Positions 1 to 6,575 of a DNA stretch of 20,014 nt are shown in pieces (the stretch's first letter is position 1; each line of letters opens with the position of its first letter). The notes beneath the pieces were generated by a model. That model did no database searches and was not told the origin of the DNA. It saw only the letters and a list, made by a program, of their open reading frames with translations. The translations under genes and the position numbers were made by a program. The stretch spans positions 1 to 20,014 of the forward strand of contig CAMBSK010000038.1 in NCBI GenBank assembly GCA_945870575.1. Reading direction: 5' to 3'. The DNA comes from Bordetella parapertussis (GTDB lineage Bacteria; Pseudomonadota; Gammaproteobacteria; Burkholderiales; Burkholderiaceae_C).

Positions 1-2047
1 GGTAGGAGAACTGAGAGGTGCTCAGCGACTGGATTTGCATCAGACTCATGGTGTTGAGTTGAGCGTTGGTCAGAGAAGGTATTTGCGTGGTCGTGATCGC
101 TTGCAATTGTGTTGAAGTCAGGGCGCCGACTTGCGCTGCAGTCAAGCCGCTGATATGTGCGTTGGGCAACGAGGCAATTTGAGTAGTGCTGAGGTAGGAG
201 AACTGAGAGGTGCTCAGCGACTGGACTTGCGTCAGACTCATGGCATTGAGTTGAGCGGTGGTCAGCGCAGGAATTTGTGCTGTAGTGAGTACTTGTATTT
301 GCTCAGTACCTAAGGCGCTGATACCTGCGGTTGTCAGGGCGGCAATTTGGGCTGTGGTCAATGAAGGAATTTGTAATGTGGTCAGCGCTTGCAGTTGTGC
401 TGTGCTCAGGCTGCTGATGTAGGTTGTAGCAATTGCAGCAACTTGTGCAGTTCCCATAGATGAAATCTGCGTTGTGGTGATCGCTTGCAGTTGAGTGGAA
501 GTCAGGGCGCCTACTTGCGCCGAACTTAAACCAAGGATATTTTGTGTGACTTGAGCAGTTGTCAAATAGGGGATTTGTGCAGTCGTTAGATTTCCGACTT
601 TGCTATTGATGGCTGTTGTCGTATTGGAGTAGCTGTAGCTGGTACCGCTGCTGCCCAGTTGTGTGGTTAAGTTCGAACTTCCAGCCAGGCTGATACTCCC
701 CGTGGAAGACAGGGCGTAGTTTGCTATGGTGTTACTTATGATTCCAGTTGTTGATCCTTGGCCGTATTTCAGACTCAGCTTGCCGCTGGTGCCTGTGGCG
801 GTGATGGCGCTATTGATGTAGATGCTGTTGTAAGCGTTTAGCGTGAGGGTGTAGTTACCGCTCCAAAAGACGGTGTCGTTCACATAGACATCGCCCGAGC
901 CGCTGGTGTAGCTGCTGCTGACCGTAGCGCCTGAGGCGGTTGGGTTGGCGGAGGCGAAGGTCTGGATAGTCACATCGCTCGAATCCAGCGCCGTGCCCAG
1001 CGCCGTGCCTGTGATGTTGCCCCCGCTGGATGCAACGTAAAAGTCGTACGGGTCAATCAACCAATTACCTGTCTTACCGCTTTTAGACAAGGTGGTTACA
1101 AAGGCCTTGTCAGCCACATTGACCTTGGCCGCCGAGGTTTCAATGAAACCGCCGTCTCCCCCGTTGGGTGCGCTGGCGTCCAGCTTGCCATCGACCTGGG
1201 TGGTGCCGCTGCTCATGTCGCCAATTAGCAGAATGCGCCCGTTTTTATTCGCGATGGTTTGCGTTTGAACGGTACCGCTGTTTTTCACCAGGCTGCCCAT
1301 CAAGGCGCTGGCGCTGCGCGCCGTCATCAGCACCAGGCCGCCGTCAGCGATCAACATGTGTTTGTTTTCCACCAGCGCGTTGACTATGCCTTGGTCAATG
1401 TCCACCGAGGTGAGGCTGTTGCCGCTGAACACCAGCGTCATTTTGTTGCCGCCTGACATTGCCACTGCGCCTTGCTGCGCAATGATCACGCCTTCGTTTC
1501 TCACTTCGGGCGCCAGCAACGCAATAAAGCCGCCTATGGTCGCTTTCAATTGACCTTGGTTGACCACGCTGCTTTTGCTGCCGTTGCCGCTGAAACCGGT
1601 TTTGCCGGCCATGAAGTCGTCGTTGCTGATGCCGTGCGTGGTGACCACCAACCCGCCGACATCAACTTGCGAGGTCGGTCCGAAGATGACGCCACCGGGG
1701 TTGACCAGAAACACCTGACCGTTGGCATTGATGCGGCCCATGATTTGGCTGGGGTCGCCACCGACCACCCGGTTGAGCGTGACCGAGGAGGATGAGGGCT
1801 GTATGAAATTGATGCGCGCATCCGAGCCGAGGTTGAAACTCTTCCACTCAATGGCAGCGCGGTTGCTGCTCTGGTTCACGTTCAGCGTGTTGCCGCTGCT
1901 ACTCAGGCTGGCATTTCCGCCGACCACTTTGCCCCCTGATGGCAAGGTGCTGGCCGCCGGTGTGGTTTGCGCCCAAGCTGCTGGGTTACACAGGCATGCC
2001 GCGGCCAGTGCAATGGTGTTGTAAGAATAACGACCTGGGTACTGCAT
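1..2047 (-). CDS. Two-partner secretion exoprotein (TpsA, filamentous haemagglutinin/HMW1-like), 3' end outside window
   Basis: Secreted adhesin-type protein, expected to cross the outer membrane through the TpsB encoded just upstream. The frame is open from the ATG at 2047 to the left edge (682 codons, no stop), so the C-terminus is missing. Residues 1-26 look like a signal peptide ending AAWA. Residues about 30-140 match the TPS/haemagglutination-activity domain: IEWKSFNLG, then NRVVGGDPSQIMGRI, NANGQVFLVNPGGVIFG and a final GGLVVTT. NPGGV stands where FhaB has NPNGI. The middle part is Ser/Thr/Gly/Asn-rich beta-helix-type sequence with a GGFIETS motif (about residue 300) and WLIDPYDFYV (about 329), both common in HMW1-like exoproteins. 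From residue 487 onward it is a tandem 8-residue repeat array. A 12-bp tandem duplication at 985-1008 encodes GTAL twice. The start lies 2 nt after the tpsB stop with only a weak SD (CAGGTG), so translational coupling is likely. Ligand and final size are unknown. Confidence 0.9.
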   Translation of the reverse strand, partial: MQYPGRYSYNTIALAAACLCNPAAWAQTTPAASTLPSGGKVVGGNASLSSSGNTLNVNQSSNRAAIEWKSFNLGSDARINFIQPSSSSVTLNRVVGGDPSQIMGRINANGQVFLVNPGGVIFGPTSQVDVGGLVVTTHGISNDDFMAGKTGFSGNGSKSSVVNQGQLKATIGGFIALLAPEVRNEGVIIAQQGAVAMSGGNKMTLVFSGNSLTSVDIDQGIVNALVENKHMLIADGGLVLMTARSASALMGSLVKNSGTVQTQTIANKNGRILLIGDMSSGTTQVDGKLDASAPNGGDGGFIETSAAKVNVADKAFVTTLSKSGKTGNWLIDPYDFYVASSGGNITGTALGTALDSSDVTIQTFASANPTASGATVSSSYTSGSGDVYVNDTVFWSGNYTLTLNAYNSIYINSAITATGTSGKLSLKYGQGSTTGIISNTIANYALSSTGSISLAGSSNLTTQLGSSGTSYSYSNTTTAINSKVGNLTTAQIPYLTTAQVTQNILGLSSAQVGALTSTQLQAITTTQISSMGTAQVAAIATTYISSLSTAQLQALTTLQIPSLTTAQIAALTTAGISALGTEQIQVLTTAQIPALTTAQLNAMSLTQVQSLSTSQFSYLSTTQIASLPNAHISGLTAAQVGALTSTQLQAITTTQIPSLTNAQLNTMSLMQIQSLSTSQFSY
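2..589 (-). repeat. 24-copy tandem 24-bp (8-residue) LTTAQ-type repeat array within tpsA
   Basis: Translated on the minus strand, residues 487-682 fall into 24 octads of consensus L-[TS]-T-[AT]-Q-[IVL]-x-[AS]. The only register break is a 4-residue insert (NILG) after the second octad. A higher-order period of 192 bp (eight octads) is visible. The block starting at base 1 recurs at base 193 with few changes, and GTCAGGGCGCC at 117 recurs at 501 (384 bp = 2 x 192). The array continues past the left edge, so its total length is unknown. Hydrophobic residues at octad positions 1 and 6 and Gln at 5 are the conserved features. Confidence 0.93.
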
Positions 2048-2049
2048 GT

Positions 2050-4095
2050 TTAAAACACCTGACTGGCGCTGAGCCAGAAACGATTCAGATAATACGTCCC
2101 GTCGGCATCAGCGCCGGTGGTGCTTGAGGCACCGGGGTTGCTGCCCAGCCTGTGCGCCCAGGTGGCACGCCACAGCGACTGGCCCCAGCGGTTGGGGATG
2201 CTGGTACCCATCCACAAGCCCACGCCATGCAAGGAATAGCTGTTATTGGCGGTTGCTGAGTCGTTGTATTTGTATTTGGTCACACTGCCCAGGTCATAAA
2301 ACGCGCTGAACTTGTAGGGCTGTTTATTCCATTGCAAATCGTGCTGCCATTCCGTGCTGAACATGCTGGCTTCGCTGCCGCTGGCTTCGCCTCCGGGGTA
2401 GGCGCGAACTGAACTGGCGCCGCCTATGCTGAATTTCTCCGAGCTGTCCAGATCACGGTTGGCCCATTGGCGCTGGTAGGACAGCAGAAGCGCCTGGCTG
2501 TCATTGATTTTGTTTTTGCGGCTCATGTTCAGACGCCATTTGGTGAAGCCGCCATCGAGGGTGTTCGTGGTGTCGTAGTTGACAAAGCCGCGTTGCAATT
2601 GCAGGCTGGCATTGTTTTCGCCGCCGCGCCACAGGCTGTCCTGGCTGGTCATGGAAACCGTGCCGGAGAGGTTATTGACCTTGTATTGAGAAGCGCTGTA
2701 GATGCTGATGTTTTTAAAATTTTTACGTTCAGCTGTCATTACCCAATCGCTGCTGAAATCGCGCCGTCTGACCCAAGGCTGGCTGACATACAGACTGAGC
2801 GAGTTGGACGGGCCGTGCAGATCTAAGGAGTCGTAATCGTCGCTGATGACCTTGTATTGGGTGTATTCGGTGTTCAAACCCCAGCGTGCGCCGCCGTAGC
2901 CCAGCGGTTCGTTGTAACCCAGTCGCAGGTAATCCAGCCCCTGGCTGTGCATGTATTGCATGCTGCCAACATCGGCTCGGCTCAGCATGCCGTAGCGGTT
3001 GAACTGGCTGCTGAAGCGCCCGATACCAGTAGACAGCGTGCCCGTGTTGTCCAAGGTCAACTGTCCGTCCCAGGGGTTTTTGTCCTGCACTTGCACCAGC
3101 GCCTCGGTCTGGCCTTCGGCTTGGCCGGTACTCAAACGGACATTGGCTTGCACGCCGGGCACTTCGCTCAACAACATGGTGGCGCGATCCATGTTGCTCA
3201 AGCGGACGGGTGCACCCACAGGCTGGGCTTTTTCCACCATGCGGGTCAGCAGATCTGGCGGCAACTTGGCGCTGTTGGCGGACTCCATGCGCGCGCCGCT
3301 GAATTTACCTTCGGTGATGGTGATGGTCACTATGCCCTCTGTCAGGTCCTGCGGCAGCAGATCCACCCGGGCCAGCACGCCGTCTTCCTGGTAACGGTTG
3401 GCCACCGCTTGCGCGGCGCTTTGTATGTCGGACAAGTCTTTGATCGCAGGCACTTGTTTTGCAATCAGACGCGTCAAGCTGTTGCTGCTGTAAAAGGTGT
3501 TGCCCTCAAACTTAAAGCCCTTGAACGCAAATTGAGCAGGCGTGTCTGCGGGTGCAGCTTCTGTGCTTGGCGCGGTGGCGTTGGTTGCCGGTGCGTCTGC
3601 GGTGTTGCTCTTTGGCGCTGCTTGAGGCGCTGGCACTGCAGCCGTGTCAGCCGGTTTGCTGTCGGTGGTTTTGGGTGGGGCAGCCTGTTCGGTCGCGCTG
3701 CCAGCAGGTGCGACTGCTTTGGCTGTGGCGGGTTTGGCTTTGGGCGGCGGCAGCGGCGGAAATTGCACCCAATCGCCAGCCACGGTTTGCGGAGCGGACG
3801 GTTTTTGTGTGCTGGTTTCAGCGGTTGCTGCTTTGGGAGATGCGGTTTGCGCTGGTGCTGATAGTGGTGCCACGTTGGCGGGTGTGGCTGCTGGGCCCGT
3901 GGTAGGTGCGACCGACAGCTTCTTTTTGGCTGGGCGGGCGGGAAAGTGGATCCAGTCTGAACCCGTGACACCGACTGGTGCAGTTTGCGCTTGGGCCGTA
4001 CCGGCGAGCAGCATCCCGACCGCCATGGCGTGACACAGCGTCTTTAAAGACGCTGAAAATAACTTAAAAAGTATTCTTTTTGTGTGCCAGTGCAT
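2050..4095 (-). CDS. TpsB outer-membrane transporter (ShlB/FhaC/HecB family) with long Pro/Ala-rich N-terminal extension
   Basis: Omp85-superfamily pore that exports the adjacent TpsA. The chosen ATG at 4095 gives 681 residues; an in-frame TTG at 4128 adds 11 residues unlike a signal peptide. The signal peptide ends around LLAGTAQA. The mature protein starts with about 150 residues of Ala/Pro/Lys/Thr-rich low-complexity linker containing two related motifs, DWIHFP and DWVQFP, about 60 residues apart. A POTRA_2 domain follows (about residues 190-266, FKGFKFEGNTFYSSNSL to VTITITEGKFSG), then the ShlB-type 16-strand barrel. The L6 motif appears as SSVRAYPGGEASG, the VRAYP variant seen in HMW1B/HxuB-like transporters. 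The chain ends WLSASQVF, with the terminal Phe typical of barrel proteins. It is about 100 residues longer than most TpsB, all of it in the linker. The stop is 2 nt before the tpsA start, so the two form an operon. A perfect palindrome GCTGCTAGCAGC (4108-4119) lies just upstream, near where an SD would sit; no clear promoter was found. Confidence 0.93.
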   Translation of the reverse strand: MHWHTKRILFKLFSASLKTLCHAMAVGMLLAGTAQAQTAPVGVTGSDWIHFPARPAKKKLSVAPTTGPAATPANVAPLSAPAQTASPKAATAETSTQKPSAPQTVAGDWVQFPPLPPPKAKPATAKAVAPAGSATEQAAPPKTTDSKPADTAAVPAPQAAPKSNTADAPATNATAPSTEAAPADTPAQFAFKGFKFEGNTFYSSNSLTRLIAKQVPAIKDLSDIQSAAQAVANRYQEDGVLARVDLLPQDLTEGIVTITITEGKFSGARMESANSAKLPPDLLTRMVEKAQPVGAPVRLSNMDRATMLLSEVPGVQANVRLSTGQAEGQTEALVQVQDKNPWDGQLTLDNTGTLSTGIGRFSSQFNRYGMLSRADVGSMQYMHSQGLDYLRLGYNEPLGYGGARWGLNTEYTQYKVISDDYDSLDLHGPSNSLSLYVSQPWVRRRDFSSDWVMTAERKNFKNISIYSASQYKVNNLSGTVSMTSQDSLWRGGENNASLQLQRGFVNYDTTNTLDGGFTKWRLNMSRKNKINDSQALLLSYQRQWANRDLDSSEKFSIGGASSVRAYPGGEASGSEASMFSTEWQHDLQWNKQPYKFSAFYDLGSVTKYKYNDSATANNSYSLHGVGLWMGTSIPNRWGQSLWRATWAHRLGSNPGASSTTGADADGTYYLNRFWLSASQVF

Positions 4096-4170
4096 GAATT
4101 CAGACCCGCTGCTAGCAGCAGCTTCCAAGATGTATTCATGGAATCGGCACGGCTCAGGGGAATTCCAATG

Positions 4171-4194
4171 CCCCGGCGGAAATAAAAGCCGGGG
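4171..4194. other. GC-rich hairpin between dioxygenase gene and tpsB
   Basis: CCCCGGC and GCCGGGG form a perfect 7-bp stem around a 10-nt A-rich loop. On the minus strand, the transcribed direction here, no T-tract follows, so it is not a standard terminator for the upstream dioxygenase. On the plus strand ATGCTTGTTTTT follows, but no plus gene ends here. It may be a leader structure of the tpsBA mRNA or a processing site. The remaining 4096-4260 stretch shows no gene. Confidence 0.4.
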
Positions 4195-4260
4195 ATGCTT
4201 GTTTTTGCGCTGCCTGATTGAAATTAAAAGCAGTGCACAACCGGCAACGCGGCTTATGAA

Positions 4261-5115
4261 TCAGCACCGCTCAGCAATAGTGATGCGATGCAGCAAGCGC
4301 CGGTGGCCTTCGTAGCCGCCAGTGGCCGCGTGTATCAGGCAGCGGTTGTCCCACATCAACAGCATGTCGGTTGACCAGCGGTGGCTGTAGACAAACTCCG
4401 GGCGCGCCTGATGCTGGAACAAATACATCATCATCTCGTCGGATTCATCTTGAGGCCAGCCCTCTATGCCCAAGGTATAGCCCGGGCTGACGTACAAGGC
4501 GATGCGCCCGGTCTCGGGATGCACCCGGGCGATAGGTTGCAACTGTGTTTTGAGGGCTGAGTCGTTGTATTTGATGGCCATGGAACGACCGGATTCGCGG
4601 TCTTTCTCCCCGTAGGCGCCGTCTTTCGAGTAGCCGCGCCTCGCTGAATGTATGCCCATGGCGTCACGCAAACGCGTTTTTACTTCGTCGGGCAGCGCGT
4701 CCCAGGCGGCGTACTGGTTGGCGAACAAGGTGTTGCCGCCGTGCGGAGGAATGATGCTGCTCAGCAATACTGTGGCGGCGGGCGGCGAGGGCATGAAGCT
4801 CCAGTCCGAATGCCAAGCCTCGGCAAAGATGCGGGTTTTTTCGTCGGCCTCGCGCCGCACCTGCGCCACGTGCGGGTGCCCGGGCATGGCTTCAAAGTAA
4901 GGGTCTTCGCCGTAAGGGCCCATGCCGTGGGCGAAGCGCTCCAGGTCGGCGATGGACATGGCTTGTGCAGGGAAGACCAGCAACTGGTGTTGCAGCCAAG
5001 TCTGACGCAAGTCATTCAGCGTAGCGCTGGTAAGCGTTTGCGTCAGGTCGATGTTGTGAATCACCGCGCCTAGCGGGGCGTCGATTTTTTCGACGGAGAA
5101 GGTGGAACTGTTCAT
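4261..5115 (-). CDS. TauD/TfdA-family Fe(II)/2-oxoglutarate-dependent dioxygenase
   Basis: Cytoplasmic non-haem iron oxygenase coupling 2-oxoglutarate decarboxylation to substrate hydroxylation. From the chosen ATG it has 284 residues, the family's usual length. The iron triad is visible as H102-x-D104 (AEAWHSDWSF) and the distal H262 (WDNRCLIHAA). R273 and R277 (HRRLLHR) occupy the TauD positions that bind 2-oxoglutarate and, in TauD, the substrate sulfonate. The start at 5115 is supported by AAAGG nine bases upstream and by the family N-terminus (IDAPLGAVIHNIDL). An alternative ATG at 5139 overlaps the preceding stop as ATGA and adds eight residues. It follows the DUF1902 gene by 20 nt, so they are probably co-transcribed. 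Members act on taurine, sulfate esters, phenoxyacetates and other small acids; the true substrate cannot be told. A CysB-type regulator gene lies about 2.5 kb upstream, which fits a sulfur role but is not proof. Confidence 0.88.
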   Translation of the reverse strand: MNSSTFSVEKIDAPLGAVIHNIDLTQTLTSATLNDLRQTWLQHQLLVFPAQAMSIADLERFAHGMGPYGEDPYFEAMPGHPHVAQVRREADEKTRIFAEAWHSDWSFMPSPPAATVLLSSIIPPHGGNTLFANQYAAWDALPDEVKTRLRDAMGIHSARRGYSKDGAYGEKDRESGRSMAIKYNDSALKTQLQPIARVHPETGRIALYVSPGYTLGIEGWPQDESDEMMMYLFQHQARPEFVYSHRWSTDMLLMWDNRCLIHAATGGYEGHRRLLHRITIAERC

Positions 5116-5135
5116 AGCGGCAGACCTTTGAAAGA

Positions 5136-5375
5136 TCATGCAGCGGGTGCAGCATGTGTGACAGAAAATTTTCTTGCCAACACTTCATACGAAATCTCAC
5201 CGGTGATTTCAAAACCGTTTTCGGATAGAAGTTCTGGCACCAAGTTCTCCAGTTTTGCAGAGAGCAATTCCATGGTTTCAGCTTCCGTGACCAGGCCGGG
5301 AACATCATCTGAGGTGGCAACCCAAACAGCAGCTTCGTCATCCCATTCAGCGCGAATAAAGTAAATTTTCTGCAT
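5136..5375 (-). CDS. DUF1902 (HicB-like) domain protein, orphan antitoxin-type
   Basis: A 79-residue protein made almost entirely of the DUF1902 fold: RAEWDDEAAVWVATSDDVPGLVTEA, then a helix ELLSAKLENLVPELL. These small HicB-like proteins usually pair with a HicA-type toxin. No HicA gene is found on either side: downstream is the dioxygenase, and the 90 nt upstream are non-coding. There is no added DNA-binding tail, only a short Ala/Pro-rich end. AAGGAA seven bases before the ATG is a good SD. The TGA stop overlaps a possible ATG of the dioxygenase frame (ATGA). Family assignment is fairly sure; an antitoxin role is inference, and it may serve instead as a small regulatory or partner protein. 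Confidence 0.8.
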   Translation of the reverse strand: MQKIYFIRAEWDDEAAVWVATSDDVPGLVTEAETMELLSAKLENLVPELLSENGFEITGEISYEVLARKFSVTHAAPAA

Positions 5376-5395
5376 ATTGAAATTCCTTGGTTGTT

Positions 5396-5416
5396 CGGTT
5401 TAAACACAGATAACCG
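5396..5416. promoter_or_regulatory. Inverted repeat upstream of DUF1902 gene
   Basis: CGGTT and AACCG arms separated by 11 nt lie 20-41 bases upstream of the DUF1902 ATG, where an operator would be expected if the protein, like many HicB relatives, regulates its own promoter. The arms are short and chance is possible. Confidence 0.2.
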
Positions 5417-5465
5417 CGCTTAATCTCAGTGTGATGTTGCCGTGCAAAAGCAGATGTGAATGAGT

Positions 5466-6575
5466 TTAATGCTTGTTGATTGCTGCATGAACGAGATTAC
5501 TCACCTCATTCAGCCGCTGCGAATGCCAGGGCTCGGGCACGCGCGAATTGGTCAGGTACGCAAACGACAAGCCGCTGTTCGGGTCGGCCCAGCAATAAGA
5601 CGTGCCGACACCGCCATGACCAAATGCATTCGCAGGCGCATCGCTGCCGAGACCGCGAATCACCTCTGTGCTGCCGCGCAAGTGCGGGCCCAGGCCTCTG
5701 TGCATGGGCATGCCCATGAATTCATCGACCCGGTCTGCGGTGTAATTTTGTATCGCATAAGCCAGCGTGTCGGGCGAGAGCAAACGCACGCCGTTTAGCT
5801 CGCCGCCGCCCAGCATCATTTGGTAAAGCAGCGCCATGCCGCGCGCCGTGCCGTAAGCGCCGCCGCCGGGCACACCGGCAGTTTGCCAGTTCAGGCTGGT
5901 GCTTTCATCCCGCAGGCGTTGGCCCGTGACGGCGCTCGCGTATGGCTCGTACAAATACGCCAGCCGGTGCGCTTGAGCGTCAGGCAGGCCCATGAACAAA
6001 TCGTCAGCCAGACCCAGCGGCGCGATCACCAGTTGCTTGACCGTCTCGCGAAAGTCCATGCCGGTGACGGCCTCTATCACCATGGCCAGCACCCAGTGCG
6101 CGCTCAGGCCGTGGTAATACACCCGCGAGCCCGGTATCCATTGCAAATCAAACTCACACACGGTTTGCAAAATACGCGCGTGGTCTTGCCAGACAGATGC
6201 GGGAACATCTGCGTCCGGAAACCCGCCTTGGTGCGTGATGACTTGCAACAGCGTGATGTCTTGCTTGCCCTTGGCGGCAAAGTCCGGCAGGTGATCAGCC
6301 ACACTGTCGGTGAATTGCAAACGGCCTTGTTCATACAGCTTCCACAACGTACACGCCATCAACACCTTGGTGTTGGAGTACAGCAGCCACAGATGCTGGT
6401 TGTCTGCGGCTAAAGCTTGCGTGTCAGCGGCGTGCCCGACACCGGTGCGCGACAAACCGAAACTGCGGTTGACCAGCAGTTGCCCTCCGGCCGCGATGGC
6501 AATCTGGCAACCGGGGTAGCGCTGTTCGGCGATGTGGGATCGGACCAAGTCAAACAGGGGTTCAAATTTGTTCAT
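5466..6575 (-). CDS. Serine hydrolase, class C beta-lactamase/esterase (EstB-like) family
   Basis: A 369-residue protein of the Beta-lactamase (PF00144) fold. It shows the SxxK nucleophile motif as S67-N-T-K70 (YSNTKVLMA), a Tyr motif region VYYHGLSAHW (Y153/Y154) and H320-G321-G322 (FGHGGVGTS) in place of the KTG box. The HGG form is typical of EstB-type esterases and uncharacterised serine hydrolases rather than true AmpC. No signal peptide is visible, so it is probably cytoplasmic and esterase- or amidase-like, not antibiotic-directed. The ATG overlaps the TAA stop of the upstream reductase by one base (TAATG), so the two are translationally coupled and may share a pathway. The substrate is unknown. 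Confidence 0.88.
   Translation of the reverse strand: MNKFEPLFDLVRSHIAEQRYPGCQIAIAAGGQLLVNRSFGLSRTGVGHAADTQALAADNQHLWLLYSNTKVLMACTLWKLYEQGRLQFTDSVADHLPDFAAKGKQDITLLQVITHQGGFPDADVPASVWQDHARILQTVCEFDLQWIPGSRVYYHGLSAHWVLAMVIEAVTGMDFRETVKQLVIAPLGLADDLFMGLPDAQAHRLAYLYEPYASAVTGQRLRDESTSLNWQTAGVPGGGAYGTARGMALLYQMMLGGGELNGVRLLSPDTLAYAIQNYTADRVDEFMGMPMHRGLGPHLRGSTEVIRGLGSDAPANAFGHGGVGTSYCWADPNSGLSFAYLTNSRVPEPWHSQRLNEVSNLVHAAINKH

Noticed and set aside
1..590. Regular 24-bp repeats resembling a CRISPR or minisatellite array
   Set aside because: There are no unique spacers between conserved repeats. The units are contiguous and stay in frame with the tpsA protein, so they are coding repeats.
2857..3861. 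334-codon open frame on the plus strand
   Set aside because: It lies wholly antisense to tpsB, whose POTRA and barrel motifs are clear. Its product is His/Gln/Cys/Arg-rich without a recognisable domain, so it is a shadow frame.
4171..4194. Hairpin as an intrinsic terminator of the dioxygenase operon
   Set aside because: In the transcribed (minus) direction no T-tract follows. T-rich sequence follows only on the plus strand, where no gene ends.
5012..5407. 131-codon minus-strand frame overlapping DUF1902 and dioxygenase, considered as a missing HicA toxin
   Set aside because: It overlaps both well-supported genes in another frame and has no HicA-like GSHxxx motif.
5466..6575. Beta-lactamase antibiotic-resistance gene
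   Set aside because: The fold matches, but there is no signal peptide and the KTG box is HGG, as in EstB-type esterases, so a resistance call is not supported.
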